Positions 9,526-18,246 of a stretch of 64,000 nt of DNA are shown here, one piece after another (the first letter of the stretch is position 1; each line of letters starts with the position of its first letter). The stretch covers positions 201,952 to 265,951 of the forward strand of contig NZ_QJSW01000008.1 in assembly GCF_003217495.1 (NCBI RefSeq), in the 5' to 3' direction. Source of the stretch: Paenibacillus barcinonensis (GTDB lineage Bacteria > Bacillota > Bacilli > Paenibacillales > Paenibacillaceae). Position numbers and translations under genes: made by a program. The notes below the pieces were generated by a model that was not told where the DNA came from, ran no database searches, and saw only the letters and a list, made by a program, of their open reading frames with translations.

Positions 9526-9553
9526 TATATTAATTTATTGTTGGAATCACAAC

Positions 9554-10846
9554 TTACAAAATCCCTTTCCTCATCGCCTTATACACCAGCTGTGCAAACA
9601 AGCTGTTAGACCACGCAAACCAAGGTCGTGTAAACGTCTCTGGATCATCCGCATGGAAGCCTTCATGCATGTATCCTGTACCCGCATCCGTGTTCTCCAG
9701 CATATCAATCATCGCCAGCATCTCCTCATCATTGTCTGCCGTTAACCCTTGCATGGACAGTGCCATGTGCCAGATATACCCTGGAGGAGTGTGCGGACTA
9801 CCGATGCCTTTGGCAGCTGTACCCTCATAGTAATACGGATTTTCTTTACTCAAAATAAACCGCCGTGTGTTCTGATACACCTCATCCTCCGCGGAGACAT
9901 ACCCAATATACGGGATCGACATCAGACCCGGTGTACCCGCATCATCCATGAGACAGACGTTGCCGTAACCGTCGGTTTCATACGCATAGATGAGTCCATA
10001 TACCGAATGACGATATGTGCCATATAGAGCGATGCCATGCCGGATTTCCTCTTCCAGCTTCGCCATACGGCTCACCAGCTGTTCGTCCCGGAACACCCAT
10101 TTTGCAATCTCCCCCATCTGGCTGAGCGTCACTGCGGCGAACATATTCGCCGGGATGTTATAGTGAAAATCACAGGCATCATCACTTGGGCGAAAGCCGG
10201 ACCAGATCATGCCCGTATAGTTTACCGGCATCCCGAGCCCTTCATTGCGCAGCGTATCGTGAGCCGGGCAGTTACGCCGCATGAAACGATACGGGGATTG
10301 CTCGCTATGTCGCTGTTCTGTCTCCCACAGGTGCACGATCTGCTCCATCACCTTTTTAAAACGTTCATCAAAGACGTCTGTGAATTCAGTCTCACGCCAG
10401 TAGGCATATGCCAGCTTCATGGAGAAACACAGAGAATCCAGCTCAAACTTTCGCTCCCACACCCAAGGGGATATCTGTGTCTCATCATTGGCATCCCAGT
10501 GCCAGCCATTGGCTGTTTCATTAAAGGCATTCGCATACATATCCATTTCGGCATAAAACGTATGCCGTTTGATCAGCCCCCCGATGATACGCTGCAACTG
10601 TGCATCATGCTTCGCCAGCGGCACATAATGCATGACCTGCTCCACCGAATCGCGCAGCCACATGGCGGGAATATCTCCTGTAATGACAAAGGTTGTACCG
10701 TCATCTAACAGCTTGGTGGTTGTCTCCAAGGTATTCGGGAAGCAATGGCGAAACTGTTCCAGCAGTCTTGGCCTGTGCTGTAATTGCACATTCGCTTCAG
10801 TTAAAATATCACAGACAGCTTGAGGCAGCTCTAGCTCAGGCATCAA
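9554..10846 (-). CDS. Glycoside hydrolase family 125 (exo-alpha-1,6-mannosidase)
   Basis: About 430 aa, the usual length of GH125. It has the (alpha/alpha)6-barrel motifs of the family: GDIPAMWLRDSVEQV near the start (catalytic-site Asp region), YANAFNETANGWHW, WVWERKFELDSLCF and MHEGFHADDPETFTRPWFAW at the end. Characterised members remove terminal alpha-1,6-mannose from N-glycan-like or yeast mannan chains; the lack of a signal peptide implies a cytoplasmic role on imported oligosaccharides. It diverges from a LacI-type regulator. The start is unclear: TTG/ATG at 10846/10843 lacks a nearby ribosome binding site, while GGAGAGG sits 6 nt before an in-frame ATC at 10873 (see findings). Confidence 0.93.
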   Translation of the reverse strand: MMPELELPQAVCDILTEANVQLQHRPRLLEQFRHCFPNTLETTTKLLDDGTTFVITGDIPAMWLRDSVEQVMHYVPLAKHDAQLQRIIGGLIKRHTFYAEMDMYANAFNETANGWHWDANDETQISPWVWERKFELDSLCFSMKLAYAYWRETEFTDVFDERFKKVMEQIVHLWETEQRHSEQSPYRFMRRNCPAHDTLRNEGLGMPVNYTGMIWSGFRPSDDACDFHYNIPANMFAAVTLSQMGEIAKWVFRDEQLVSRMAKLEEEIRHGIALYGTYRHSVYGLIYAYETDGYGNVCLMDDAGTPGLMSIPYIGYVSAEDEVYQNTRRFILSKENPYYYEGTAAKGIGSPHTPPGYIWHMALSMQGLTADNDEEMLAMIDMLENTDAGTGYMHEGFHADDPETFTRPWFAWSNSLFAQLVYKAMRKGIL

Positions 10847-10959
10847 GATTTTCGGTAATCTGAATTGTTCGATGGGAGTCCTCTCCGTTTCTATGTAATC
10901 TTTCGATCAACTTATATAGATTTCCTAAAAGTATATTGTTATTTTTGTTATTGTTATTT

Positions 10960-10975
10960 ATAATAACGTTATTAT
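10960..10975. promoter_or_regulatory. Perfect 16-bp palindrome, likely LacI-family operator
   Basis: ATAATAACGTTATTAT reads identically on both strands and has a central CG, as typical LacI-family operators do. It lies in the interval between divergent GH125 and lacI-type genes, so it probably controls both. Confidence 0.75.
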
Positions 10976-11074
10976 CAGTAAGTGTACCTGTTTCGTGTAT
11001 GCACGTCAATTCACAAATTCACTTGAACACCTGCAAACACTTCTAACCCATTTGTTCATAAAAGGAGCAACGTT

Positions 11075-12136
11075 ATGTCTCGAAAAGTATCCATTCAGAC
11101 GCTGGCTGACCAGCTCGGATTGTCCAAATACGCCGTATCCCGCGCACTCAGCGGCAAAACAGGTGTCAGTGACTCCACACGTACACGCGTATTGGAGCTG
11201 GCCCGTGCACTCGGGTATCGTCAGAATACACCTGGATCGGCAAACCATTCCACGAACATGAATGAGTCCCATGCTGTCGAGCCGCCATTTGCCCTCATCT
11301 GTATGAATCAGCTTAATCGTGGTGAGCCGCACTATTGGCAGCGCGTGTTGTCTGGTATCATCTCTGGCTGTAATGAGCAAGGCTGGCATCACGTTATTGT
11401 GTCGCCTTCGCTGGACATGCCGGGCAAGAACATCCCCCCTGAAAAAGCGATTGCCCCTCATCTCGATTGGACACGCTGTGCCGGAATTATCGTGATGGGT
11501 GCTTTTCCGCATACAGTGTTACAAACACTGGTGCAGACCGGGCGACCAATGATTCTCGTTGATCATCAGGAGCCTCTGCTGAACTGCGATACGATTAGCC
11601 ACGATAATCTGGAAGCAGGCATTACGGCGGCCAGATATCTCATGTCGAAGCAATGCAGACGCATCGGTTTCATTACCGATGATGGACGTGCCGCCAGTTT
11701 TGCACAGCGGAAGATTGGCATTGAGCTGGCTTTGAATCATTTTCATACTGAAGCAAAGGAAAAATTCAGCTTTCAAACCTGGAAAGTTGACTATGAAAAC
11801 GGGGAGTGGATTGACAAGCTTGCCGCTGTTATCCAGCAACTCCCGGTCGAAGATCGCCCTGATGCATGGATTGGCGCCAATGACGACATTGCTCTTCAGT
11901 GGATGCATAAGCTAAGACAGACAGGCCTCTCCGTGCCACAGGATTGTCTAGTGATCGGCATAGACAATGTATACACAGCAGCCACCTCATCTCCCCCTCT
12001 GACCACGGTACATCTGTGCAAAGAGGAGCTTGGACAACGTGCAGTTGAGGCTCTGCAACGCCGAATCGAGCGACCTGGCACTCCGAAGGAGACTGTCATG
12101 TTATCGACCACATTGATTCCACGGGAATCAGCATAG
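11075..12136 (+). CDS. LacI-family transcriptional regulator
   Basis: 353 aa. The N-terminal LacI helix-turn-helix is complete (VSIQTLADQLGLSKYAVSRA, then the hinge-preceding LARALGYRQN). The rest is a periplasmic-binding-protein-like sugar sensor (GIIVMGAFP, PMILVDHQEP, ending with a conserved TTVHLCKEELGQRAVEAL-type segment). AAAGGAG lies 7 nt before the ATG. Probably a repressor of the divergent GH125 gene and itself through the palindrome at 10960; the inducer may be a mannose-containing sugar, inferred from that neighbour. Confidence 0.92.
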   Translation: MSRKVSIQTLADQLGLSKYAVSRALSGKTGVSDSTRTRVLELARALGYRQNTPGSANHSTNMNESHAVEPPFALICMNQLNRGEPHYWQRVLSGIISGCNEQGWHHVIVSPSLDMPGKNIPPEKAIAPHLDWTRCAGIIVMGAFPHTVLQTLVQTGRPMILVDHQEPLLNCDTISHDNLEAGITAARYLMSKQCRRIGFITDDGRAASFAQRKIGIELALNHFHTEAKEKFSFQTWKVDYENGEWIDKLAAVIQQLPVEDRPDAWIGANDDIALQWMHKLRQTGLSVPQDCLVIGIDNVYTAATSSPPLTTVHLCKEELGQRAVEALQRRIERPGTPKETVMLSTTLIPRESA

Positions 12137-12211
12137 GTGTAGGATCAGGACGATCAGCATATATGTCGAACACATCATTTTAGAACCACCTGAGATGAAG
12201 GAGGTGCTAGA

Positions 12212-12289
12212 ATGACGTGTCTGCGTCTATCCATTTCCACATTCGAAAGAGCCCCGCAATCCAATATGCAGGGCTCTTCTCATATTTAA
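12212..12289 (+). CDS. Possible 25-codon small ORF overlapping a hairpin
   Basis: A strong ribosome binding site AAGGAGGTG lies 6 nt before an ATG that opens a 25-residue frame (MTCLRLSISTFERAPQ and on). The frame overlaps the hairpin at 12247-12280. No family is recognised. It could be a leader-type peptide or a chance site at the tail of the LacI transcript; the next gene downstream is on the other strand. Confidence 0.25.
   Translation: MTCLRLSISTFERAPQSNMQGSSHI
12247..12280 (+). terminator. Terminator-like hairpin after the LacI regulator
   Basis: AAGAGCCC pairs with GGGCTCTT, with an inner GCA/TGC pairing. The following T-rich run is weak (TTCTCATATTT), so efficiency is doubtful. The rest of the ~350-base gap up to the glycosylase gene shows nothing else recognisable. 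Confidence 0.5.
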
Positions 12290-12492
12290 TCCTTGTCATT
12301 CACCAAATGACTCACCAAGTCGTCCGAACCAATAAACACAGCGTTCTGGCTGTTATGGAATGGTCACATACTGCTTCATTGTTTATCTTTTAAATGTCAG
12401 AATGTCAGTGTTGTACCGATCCAGTCTAGTGTAGCTTTCTACGAGGTGAACTCACATATACGAAGCCTTTTCCAGTCATACAGAGACACTTC

Positions 12493-13008
12493 TCATTCTT
12501 CGCCGCTCTTCTCCGCCACAAAGTCCGCTAGCTGCGCATATAGATCCACAATCTCCTCCATCGACATGCGTACCAATCCGCTCGACGAAGGTGCAACGAA
12601 CTCCTGAATTTCCTTGACCACTGGATCGTTCTGAAATCCCCATTGCACTTTAGTTCGTTTGCTGTACTGAGCGTACACGCCCTTCCCTACAAAACAAGCG
12701 ATATCCGGCCGGTATGTCTCCAGCTTTTCACGCAAAATCTGCCGCCCCTCCGCATACTCTTCCTTCGTAATATCCTCAATGCCTTTGGTTGGACGAGCCA
12801 CAATGTTGGTGAACCCATAGCCAAGCTTCAGCAGTTCCCCATCCTCCGTTGCATCATACAGACGTGGCGTTAGCCCGGAACGCTCCAGAATACGCCAGAA
12901 GCGATTGCCTTTATACGCATAATGATGGCCTGTCTCTCCTGAGGTAATGCTCGGATTAAAGCCAATAAACAGAATGGATAAACCGTTATCCAGATGATCC
13001 GGGATCAT
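12493..13008 (-). CDS. mug: G/U mismatch-specific DNA glycosylase (Mug/TDG family)
   Basis: 171-aa uracil-DNA-glycosylase superfamily protein that would excise uracil or ethenocytosine opposite guanine in base-excision repair. Motif 1 is ILFIGFNPSITSGETGHHYA; its Asn matches the catalytic Asn of Mug's G-x-N-P motif. It is followed by NRFWRILERSGLTP, a Mug hallmark. The C-terminal wedge motif is APSSSGLVRMS in place of the usual NPSGLSR. The ATG at 13008 has AGGAGGTG 6 nt upstream; the frame opens ten codons earlier at a codon with no binding site. Confidence 0.9.
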   Translation of the reverse strand: MIPDHLDNGLSILFIGFNPSITSGETGHHYAYKGNRFWRILERSGLTPRLYDATEDGELLKLGYGFTNIVARPTKGIEDITKEEYAEGRQILREKLETYRPDIACFVGKGVYAQYSKRTKVQWGFQNDPVVKEIQEFVAPSSSGLVRMSMEEIVDLYAQLADFVAEKSGEE

Positions 13009-13127
13009 ACTCAGCACCTCCTGAACTTTTTTGACCAAATTATCTTGCTGCTGTGTATAAAATGATATAATGGGTGAAGTATTTTTCGCAAAGATCTGAA
13101 ATTTTCATGAAAAAGGAAGTTGAACCG

Positions 13128-14048
13128 ATGATTGCAGACATCATGTTAGAAGTCGTCCTGCCCGTCTTTCTCCTGATTGCTGTCGGGTCCTGGATGCAGA
13201 AGGTATTCAAGCTGGACTTGTACACCCTCGCCAAGATCAATTTCTATTGTATTACCCCCGCAGCCGTCTTTATGAGCATGTATCATTCGAATATGTCCGG
13301 CGAGCTGTTAGGTACGGTCACTCTATTCTACGCGATTTATGTACTTGTTCTCTATATTATAGGTTCTGTCGTTGCCCGCTCATTCCGTATGAACAAAGGC
13401 ATGAAGGCCGCCTTTAACAACAGCATCATGCTGGACAACGCAGGTAACTATGGTCTGCCTATCAATGCCCTGGTGTTCAGAGGTGATCCGCTCGCCTCAT
13501 CCATTCAGGCACTCGTCATGTCTTTGCAGGCTTTGCTTACCTTCACCTATGGCGTGTTGTCGATCCAAGGGGCCAAGCTCAAAGGAAACTACCGTGCGGT
13601 AATTATCGGCTTTCTGAAAATGCCTGTACCGTATGCGCTGCTGCTCGGCATTTTGTTTCAAGCCTGGAAGCTGCCCTTGCCTACGTTTCTGTCCATGCCG
13701 CTCACCTATGCACAGCAAAGTATGGTCGCCGTCGCCCTGCTGACACTCGGGGCGCAAATTGTGAAATATCCGATCCGCTTATACCGTCTTGATGTGTATA
13801 TTAGCACATTGCTGCGTCTGCTGGTTGGCCCGGCAATTGGAATCAGCATCGTGCTGCTGCTCGGACTTGAAGGTATAGCGGCTCAGGCGCTCATTATTGC
13901 CTCCGGCATGCCTACCGGGGTCAACTCCTCCATTCTTGCAGAGGAATATGATAACGAGCCTGATTTTGCCGCCCAGACGGTACTGATCTCAACTTTGCTT
14001 AACATTATAACCATTACAGCTCTGATCTCGTATGCCAGAACGTTCTGA
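13128..14048 (+). CDS. AEC-family (auxin efflux carrier-like) transporter
   Basis: About 306 aa, ten predicted membrane helices in two five-helix repeats. The motif SIMLDNAGNYGLPINALVF at the first repeat and SGMPTGVNSSILAEEYDNE near the end are typical of bacterial AEC permeases, which export or import organic acids such as malate or malonate. Start at ATG 13128, preceded by AAGGAAG; two in-frame upstream ATGs (13074, 13107) would add a charged, unlikely N-terminus. Substrate unknown. It diverges from the DNA glycosylase. Confidence 0.85.
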   Translation: MIADIMLEVVLPVFLLIAVGSWMQKVFKLDLYTLAKINFYCITPAAVFMSMYHSNMSGELLGTVTLFYAIYVLVLYIIGSVVARSFRMNKGMKAAFNNSIMLDNAGNYGLPINALVFRGDPLASSIQALVMSLQALLTFTYGVLSIQGAKLKGNYRAVIIGFLKMPVPYALLLGILFQAWKLPLPTFLSMPLTYAQQSMVAVALLTLGAQIVKYPIRLYRLDVYISTLLRLLVGPAIGISIVLLLGLEGIAAQALIIASGMPTGVNSSILAEEYDNEPDFAAQTVLISTLLNIITITALISYARTF

Positions 14049-14124
14049 ATTGGATCTGTTCTATTAAAAAAGGAACACACTCACCGTTTTGGTTTTACAA
14101 TAAACCTTATTACAGCTTAAAGTA

Positions 14125-14161
14125 AGCCCACATTCCTAATCAGGATTTGTGGGCTTTTTTC
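14125..14161 (+). terminator. Intrinsic terminator after AEC transporter
   Basis: AGCCCACA pairs with TGTGGGCT around a 15-base loop, followed by six T. Confidence 0.88.
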
Positions 14162-14226
14162 ATTCGGCTTCATTCTTCTCGGTACAGGCCCGGGCTTCTA
14201 AAACCGATGTGAGGAGCTGCAATAAG

Positions 14227-14478
14227 CTACGTCTCCACGATGGTTCGTTCCGGAAACTTGCCACCTTCTCTGAATAAACATCGCACCAGCCACTGAGCCG
14301 CACGGTTAAAAAAGAAACTTGGACTCACCCCGTCCACCTGAACAGGCTCCAGCTCCTTCACACTTTCCTTGATCTTGTTCATCTCAATAAGGCCCATCTT
14401 CCGCTCATCCGGTCCGAATCGATAAATAACCTTTTCCTCGTCCTCCGCCTGCTTCACCAGAAAAATCATTGACGCCAT
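14227..14478 (-). CDS. Small hypothetical protein
   Basis: 83 aa; I do not recognise a family. Start ATG 14478 has AGGGGG 8 nt upstream. Features: a hydrophobic N-terminal strand (MASMIFLVKQ), a charged middle (FGPDERKMGLIEMNKIKESV) and a short aromatic/basic C-terminal segment (FFFNRAAQWLVRCLFREGG). No signal peptide or convincing membrane helix. Transcribed alone; the terminator of the next upstream gene lies between them. Confidence 0.65.
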   Translation of the reverse strand: MASMIFLVKQAEDEEKVIYRFGPDERKMGLIEMNKIKESVKELEPVQVDGVSPSFFFNRAAQWLVRCLFREGGKFPERTIVET

Positions 14479-14604
14479 ACAGGTTACCCCCTATCGTTAC
14501 TTTGTGAGATTCCAATGCTTCCCTATATAATTATTACCCACAATAAAAGGATTGGATATAGGCCTTTGGTTCATTAGCATGATTCAAACCTCCCATCTTC
14601 ACCA

Positions 14605-14632
14605 TAAAAAAATGGGGCCCTTTAGGCCCCAA
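14605..14632 (-). terminator. Intrinsic terminator (minus strand)
   Basis: TGGGGCC / GGCCCCA stem with a 5-base loop and seven T on the minus strand; ends the acyltransferase-like gene. Confidence 0.92.
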
Positions 14633-14727
14633 TCTCGTCATAGCGGTGGTGCTCCCTGCTTCTGTTCTGATGAACAACAGTAAATGTCATATATTTAAAA
14701 TTGTTATTAATCGGTTGATATAAGAAG

Positions 14728-15282
14728 TTAATCAAATGATTTTATTGATTTTTTTTCCAAATGAATAAGCCAGGGATATCGTTCCTTATGCGTATATACT
14801 TCTCTGGCGTTTACAATGGAAGGAATCACATCCTCCCCCTTATAAAATACTCTGCCTGCTACCTTCTCAATAGGCACATGATAGGAAATTCGCAAAGCTC
14901 TCATCAGTACAGGTTCCAGTAACATGACGTAATAACTGATCTGCTTCTGTTCGGCATAGTGCACAATCGCCGACAATAAATCTGCAACATATCGCCCCCG
15001 AAAGCTAGACAGAATAGCCAATTTATCAATCTCTGCAACGCGGCCTGTCTCTTCCTGCATCAAGGGATGCTGCGGAAATGGACCGATTTCGTTAATGAGA
15101 CTTTCTGTCGTGTAAGGTTTGATCTCAATCGAGCCAACATAGTGGCCTTCCTCTGTAACCACCACATATCTTTCCAGAAATTCCTCTGAAAACTCAAGCT
15201 CAAATCCCTTTTCAGTCCACACGGTTGTCCAGATGCCATTAAACATGGCAAACTCCAATTCATTCTCCACACTTTTAAACAT
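14728..15282 (-). CDS. GNAT-fold acyltransferase, LuxI/FeeM-like in layout
   Basis: 184 aa with the order of elements seen in GNAT-fold N-acyltransferases. A strand of YVVVTEEGHYVGSIEIKPY is followed by VAEIDKLAILSSFRGR (acidic residue and basic loop where acyl-CoA or acyl-ACP binds), then ADLLSAIVHYAEQKQISYYVML and ALRISYHVPIEKVAG. The E-I-D-K-L-A and G-R/K layout resembles autoinducer synthases and N-acyl amino acid synthases more than ordinary RimI-type acetyltransferases, but the LuxI signature residues cannot all be assigned by eye. Preceded by AAAGGAAG. Single gene with its own terminator. Substrate unknown. Confidence 0.65.
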   Translation of the reverse strand: MFKSVENELEFAMFNGIWTTVWTEKGFELEFSEEFLERYVVVTEEGHYVGSIEIKPYTTESLINEIGPFPQHPLMQEETGRVAEIDKLAILSSFRGRYVADLLSAIVHYAEQKQISYYVMLLEPVLMRALRISYHVPIEKVAGRVFYKGEDVIPSIVNAREVYTHKERYPWLIHLEKKSIKSFD

Positions 15283-15496
15283 TCGCTTCGCTTCCTTTCC
15301 AAGTCAATTAGGTTGAAAATCCCACCGTTAGTATTCATGCATACAAAGATGAGATTTAGAAAAAAATACCAACCAAAATTGCAATAAACAAGGAAGAAAA
15401 GCGACAAATAACAAGTTTATTTTACCCACTGAAAACAGCAAAAAAAGGAATGACTTGAATGAAAAATCATCCAGTACATTCCTTCTCACATTTAGA

Positions 15497-15748
15497 CTAT
15501 ATCCGAGATTCCCAGCCCTGATTCTGGTTCATTTGCGAATCCCCGCAAGCGTGATCGAGCAGATCAGAAGCTACCGGGCCAAATGCCAACTCCAGTTCAA
15601 AAACATGCTCCACCCACTGCGTATATTCTTCCTTCGGATTGCGATTCAAGGCAGTTCCCAGAGCCGCACGTATGTTGGAGCAAAACAGGCTGCTCGTCAC
15701 AAGCTCCCGGTCATTCATATATTGCGTAATATCGTATCCCTTCTGCAA
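15497..15748 (-). CDS. Small hypothetical protein downstream of nucleotidyltransferase
   Basis: About 83 aa from TTG 15748, or 73 aa from an ATG ten codons in (MNDRELVTSSLFCSNIRAAL). I do not recognise it. The sequence is acidic and amphipathic, without membrane segments. It lies 16 bases after the stop of the RlaP-like nucleotidyltransferase and is probably co-transcribed. Neither candidate start has a good ribosome binding site, so translational coupling or an N-terminal lesion is possible. Confidence 0.5.
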   Translation of the reverse strand: MQKGYDITQYMNDRELVTSSLFCSNIRAALGTALNRNPKEEYTQWVEHVFELELAFGPVASDLLDHACGDSQMNQNQGWESRI

Positions 15749-15764
15749 GCTTTGGCATCTTCAT

Positions 15765-16559
15765 TCACTGCCAGACCTCCTGTACAGCCGTTCGAAAAAT
15801 GTGGTTTAACACTTCAACTTCTACATCATCATGACCTGACATTTCGACAGCAAGCTTATCCGTATGTGCAATCCGGGCAGTGAGATACGCTTGAATGGCT
15901 GGAAGCTGCGGCTCCAGGTCCAATTCAGCTCCGGCTTTTTTCCTGCGTAACAGCTCATGAATCTCTGCATACAGCGATGTATCTGCGGGGATCAACGTCT
16001 GTACCAGCTCCTCAAAGTCCATCGGCGGCATGCTATCATAACGCTCAATCCAGCAACATGCCAGCAGCGGACGAAGCACATAGAAGTATTTCTTGATCTT
16101 CACCTGCTCTCCTAGCAAGTAATCCCGAAAATTGCCTTTTGCCATGTTGAGATAATGATACATACATGATTTCGGTGAAAATGTCAGTGGTGACAACGAC
16201 CGAATCTGCTTGACCACATCATATCGCTCATCATACTGGATCGGAGACTGCAGCCACTCCAGCAGCGGCGGGTTGGACTTGCGGAACAGCTTCAGCGCCT
16301 TGCGTATATCCCATCCGTTAATATCCAGCTGATCACTGATTGGTCGTTCAATAACATCCCGCTGATCTTCAATCGACAGATACCATGCAAGGGGCCTGAC
16401 ATAGATGAAACGCACATCGTAATCACTATCCTGTGAAGGAAATCCCCATGCTCGGCTGCCTGACTCACAAGCATATACAATACGAACCTGCTCCTCCTGT
16501 TCGATCTGCGCGAGCTGCCCCGCAATGATTTCTCTCATCGTTTGATCAACACTCGACAT
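15765..16559 (-). CDS. RlaP/YcgL-family nucleotidyltransferase
   Basis: 264 aa. It has a DNA-polymerase-beta-type nucleotidyltransferase active site, GSRAWGFPSQDSDYDVRFIY near residues 32-51: G-S-R plus D-x-D (SDYDVRF) metal ligands. This is the signature of the RlaP family (PF10127-type, named from RNA-ligase-associated gene neighbourhoods; B. subtilis YcgL). A helical C-terminal domain follows (LLEWLQSPIQY, KKYFYVLRPLLACCWIE). Members are predicted to add nucleotides during RNA repair, but no RNA ligase is present in this window. Divergent from a WYL regulator pair, which may control it. Confidence 0.85.
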   Translation of the reverse strand: MSSVDQTMREIIAGQLAQIEQEEQVRIVYACESGSRAWGFPSQDSDYDVRFIYVRPLAWYLSIEDQRDVIERPISDQLDINGWDIRKALKLFRKSNPPLLEWLQSPIQYDERYDVVKQIRSLSPLTFSPKSCMYHYLNMAKGNFRDYLLGEQVKIKKYFYVLRPLLACCWIERYDSMPPMDFEELVQTLIPADTSLYAEIHELLRRKKAGAELDLEPQLPAIQAYLTARIAHTDKLAVEMSGHDDVEVEVLNHIFRTAVQEVWQ

Positions 16560-16778
16560 GACTTCTCGCCTCCTTCACTTTCCTGTATCCAAAACTTCCT
16601 ATGTAACCGAATCCGGTATGCCTGTGCAAGAATCCCCTCACCCAGTCTGAGATGGCATTCTCAACCTCATGATCAAATAACCAGAACGGAGAATTGCCCT
16701 TGGTTTGTTTGTTGACCGCCCCGCTTCACCTCCATATTATGCTTCATACCGTCATACACGAACATGGTGAAAGTATAA

Positions 16779-16833
16779 CGACTTGGAACAAATCTGCGCG
16801 ACTTGGTGCAAATATAAGCAACTTTGCAATGAA
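16779..16833. promoter_or_regulatory. Three direct repeats at 20-bp spacing upstream of the WYL genes
   Basis: CGACTTGGAACAAAT at 16779 and CGACTTGGTGCAAAT at 16799 are near-identical, with a more diverged third copy at 16819 (CAACTTTGCAATGAA) at the same 20-bp period. Spacing of two helical turns places all copies on one DNA face, about 60 bp before the first WYL start, in the interval shared with the divergent nucleotidyltransferase. Likely an operator; the rest of the ~330-base gap shows nothing else clear. Confidence 0.55.
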
Positions 16834-16890
16834 AGCAGACGTTTAACTTGATACAATTAGAGAATCACAGTCCAACCGGGAGTGAAATCC

Positions 16891-18246
16891 ATGGCAAAAG
16901 AAAGCTTTGATAAAGAAATTCAGTTCCTGCGTATGCTGTCTCTGACCAGCGGCGCATATAATCGCAAGCAGTATGCCAAGCGGCTTGGCATATCCGTACA
17001 TACTTTTGATAAAACCCAGCGCAAGCTCAAGGACATTCGTCAGAGCGTGACGGATCATGCAGCTGCGCCGGAAGTCGGGTCGGAAATGACTGATCTTGTA
17101 CGCTTTCAGTACGGAGAGTCTGCCGAGCCGCTGCTGCTCTTTCTTTTTCGCGCCAAATCCATGAAGGAAACCGAGATCGAACGCTTGTCCGTCATTTTAC
17201 ATGCCCTTCAAGATGCTACGCTGACAGCGATGGAATTGCTGGATGCCTGTTGCGCTGATCTGCCTGAGGAACTGAGTCTACCAGATGAGAAGACTATACG
17301 TACCGATCTGAAATATCTGGAGGAAGTCGGTGTCATTCGCAAAGAGCCGGGCGGGCGCCCCTATCGCTATGCCTTGCAGCAGGATGTGCTGACACAGCTC
17401 ACTCCGGAGGAACAGCTGGAGTTATACGACTTTGTTGACATGATGGCGAACACACAAGTTCCATCGGTACAGGGATATTTACTGCGGGACAGTCTGAAAA
17501 AAGTCATCACACCTCATTTCCCGCAAGAAGAAGCGACTGAGCCTTATATTTATAAATACCACTATTATTCACGTATTTTGGATGAGGCCCATCTCTATCC
17601 TTTGCTTGGGGCTATTCGTCAACGAAAACGCGTGCAGTTTCAGTATTTCTCACCGAAAAAACCGTCCAGCTACAGCTCGCAAAATACAAATCCAAATTTC
17701 GAACGCGAAGCTGGAGGAAGCCCCAACAGGATCATCCCGATTGAAGTTGTGTATGATCATCAATATGGACGCTGGTATGTGATTGGCTATCAGCACCGCC
17801 GGAGATTTGTAAAGTTCAGGATGGAGGGCATCACCCAACTCGAAGAGCTTCATCCCGTCGAAGAAGAGCATATGCAGGCGTTGAAAAAGGAATGGGCCGA
17901 GATTAGCCGGTACAGCTGGCTTGTCGATACAGGCCACCCCGTCACGGTGCAAGCACGTTTTTTCCATCCACAGGACGGTGAGCACAACTTTATTCTGGAT
18001 CGAGTCCGGCTGCAAGGACAGTGGGGAACGATTACGCCGGAGACGGATCATACCTTTCTCTATGAAATTCGGGTGAACGGCATTACGGAAATCAAACCTT
18101 GGCTGCGCAGCTTCGGCTCAAGCTGTGAGATTCTGGCTCCGCTCAGGCTGCGTGAAGAGATGATCGAGGAATGGAAGGAGATCGCGGCATATTATGAACC
18201 TGTTCGAGAAGATGTTCAATTATCAGATGATGACAAGGCTGAATGA
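16891..18246 (+). CDS. WYL-domain transcriptional regulator
   Basis: About 451 aa. The N-terminal half has helix-turn-helix segments (YAKRLGISVHTFDKTQRKLK and a second at ELSLPDEKTIRTDLKYLEEV); the C-terminal half is a WYL domain (RKRVQFQYFSPKK, then IIPIEVVYDHQYGRWYVIGY with the RWYVIGY core, then FVKFRMEGI). WYL domains bind nucleic acid or nucleotide ligands and often control stress, DNA-damage or defence genes. Start ATG 16891 has GGGAGTG 6 nt upstream; the GTG at 16882 overlaps that site. Its 3' end overlaps the next WYL gene by 53 bases. Confidence 0.88.
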   Translation: MAKESFDKEIQFLRMLSLTSGAYNRKQYAKRLGISVHTFDKTQRKLKDIRQSVTDHAAAPEVGSEMTDLVRFQYGESAEPLLLFLFRAKSMKETEIERLSVILHALQDATLTAMELLDACCADLPEELSLPDEKTIRTDLKYLEEVGVIRKEPGGRPYRYALQQDVLTQLTPEEQLELYDFVDMMANTQVPSVQGYLLRDSLKKVITPHFPQEEATEPYIYKYHYYSRILDEAHLYPLLGAIRQRKRVQFQYFSPKKPSSYSSQNTNPNFEREAGGSPNRIIPIEVVYDHQYGRWYVIGYQHRRRFVKFRMEGITQLEELHPVEEEHMQALKKEWAEISRYSWLVDTGHPVTVQARFFHPQDGEHNFILDRVRLQGQWGTITPETDHTFLYEIRVNGITEIKPWLRSFGSSCEILAPLRLREEMIEEWKEIAAYYEPVREDVQLSDDDKAE

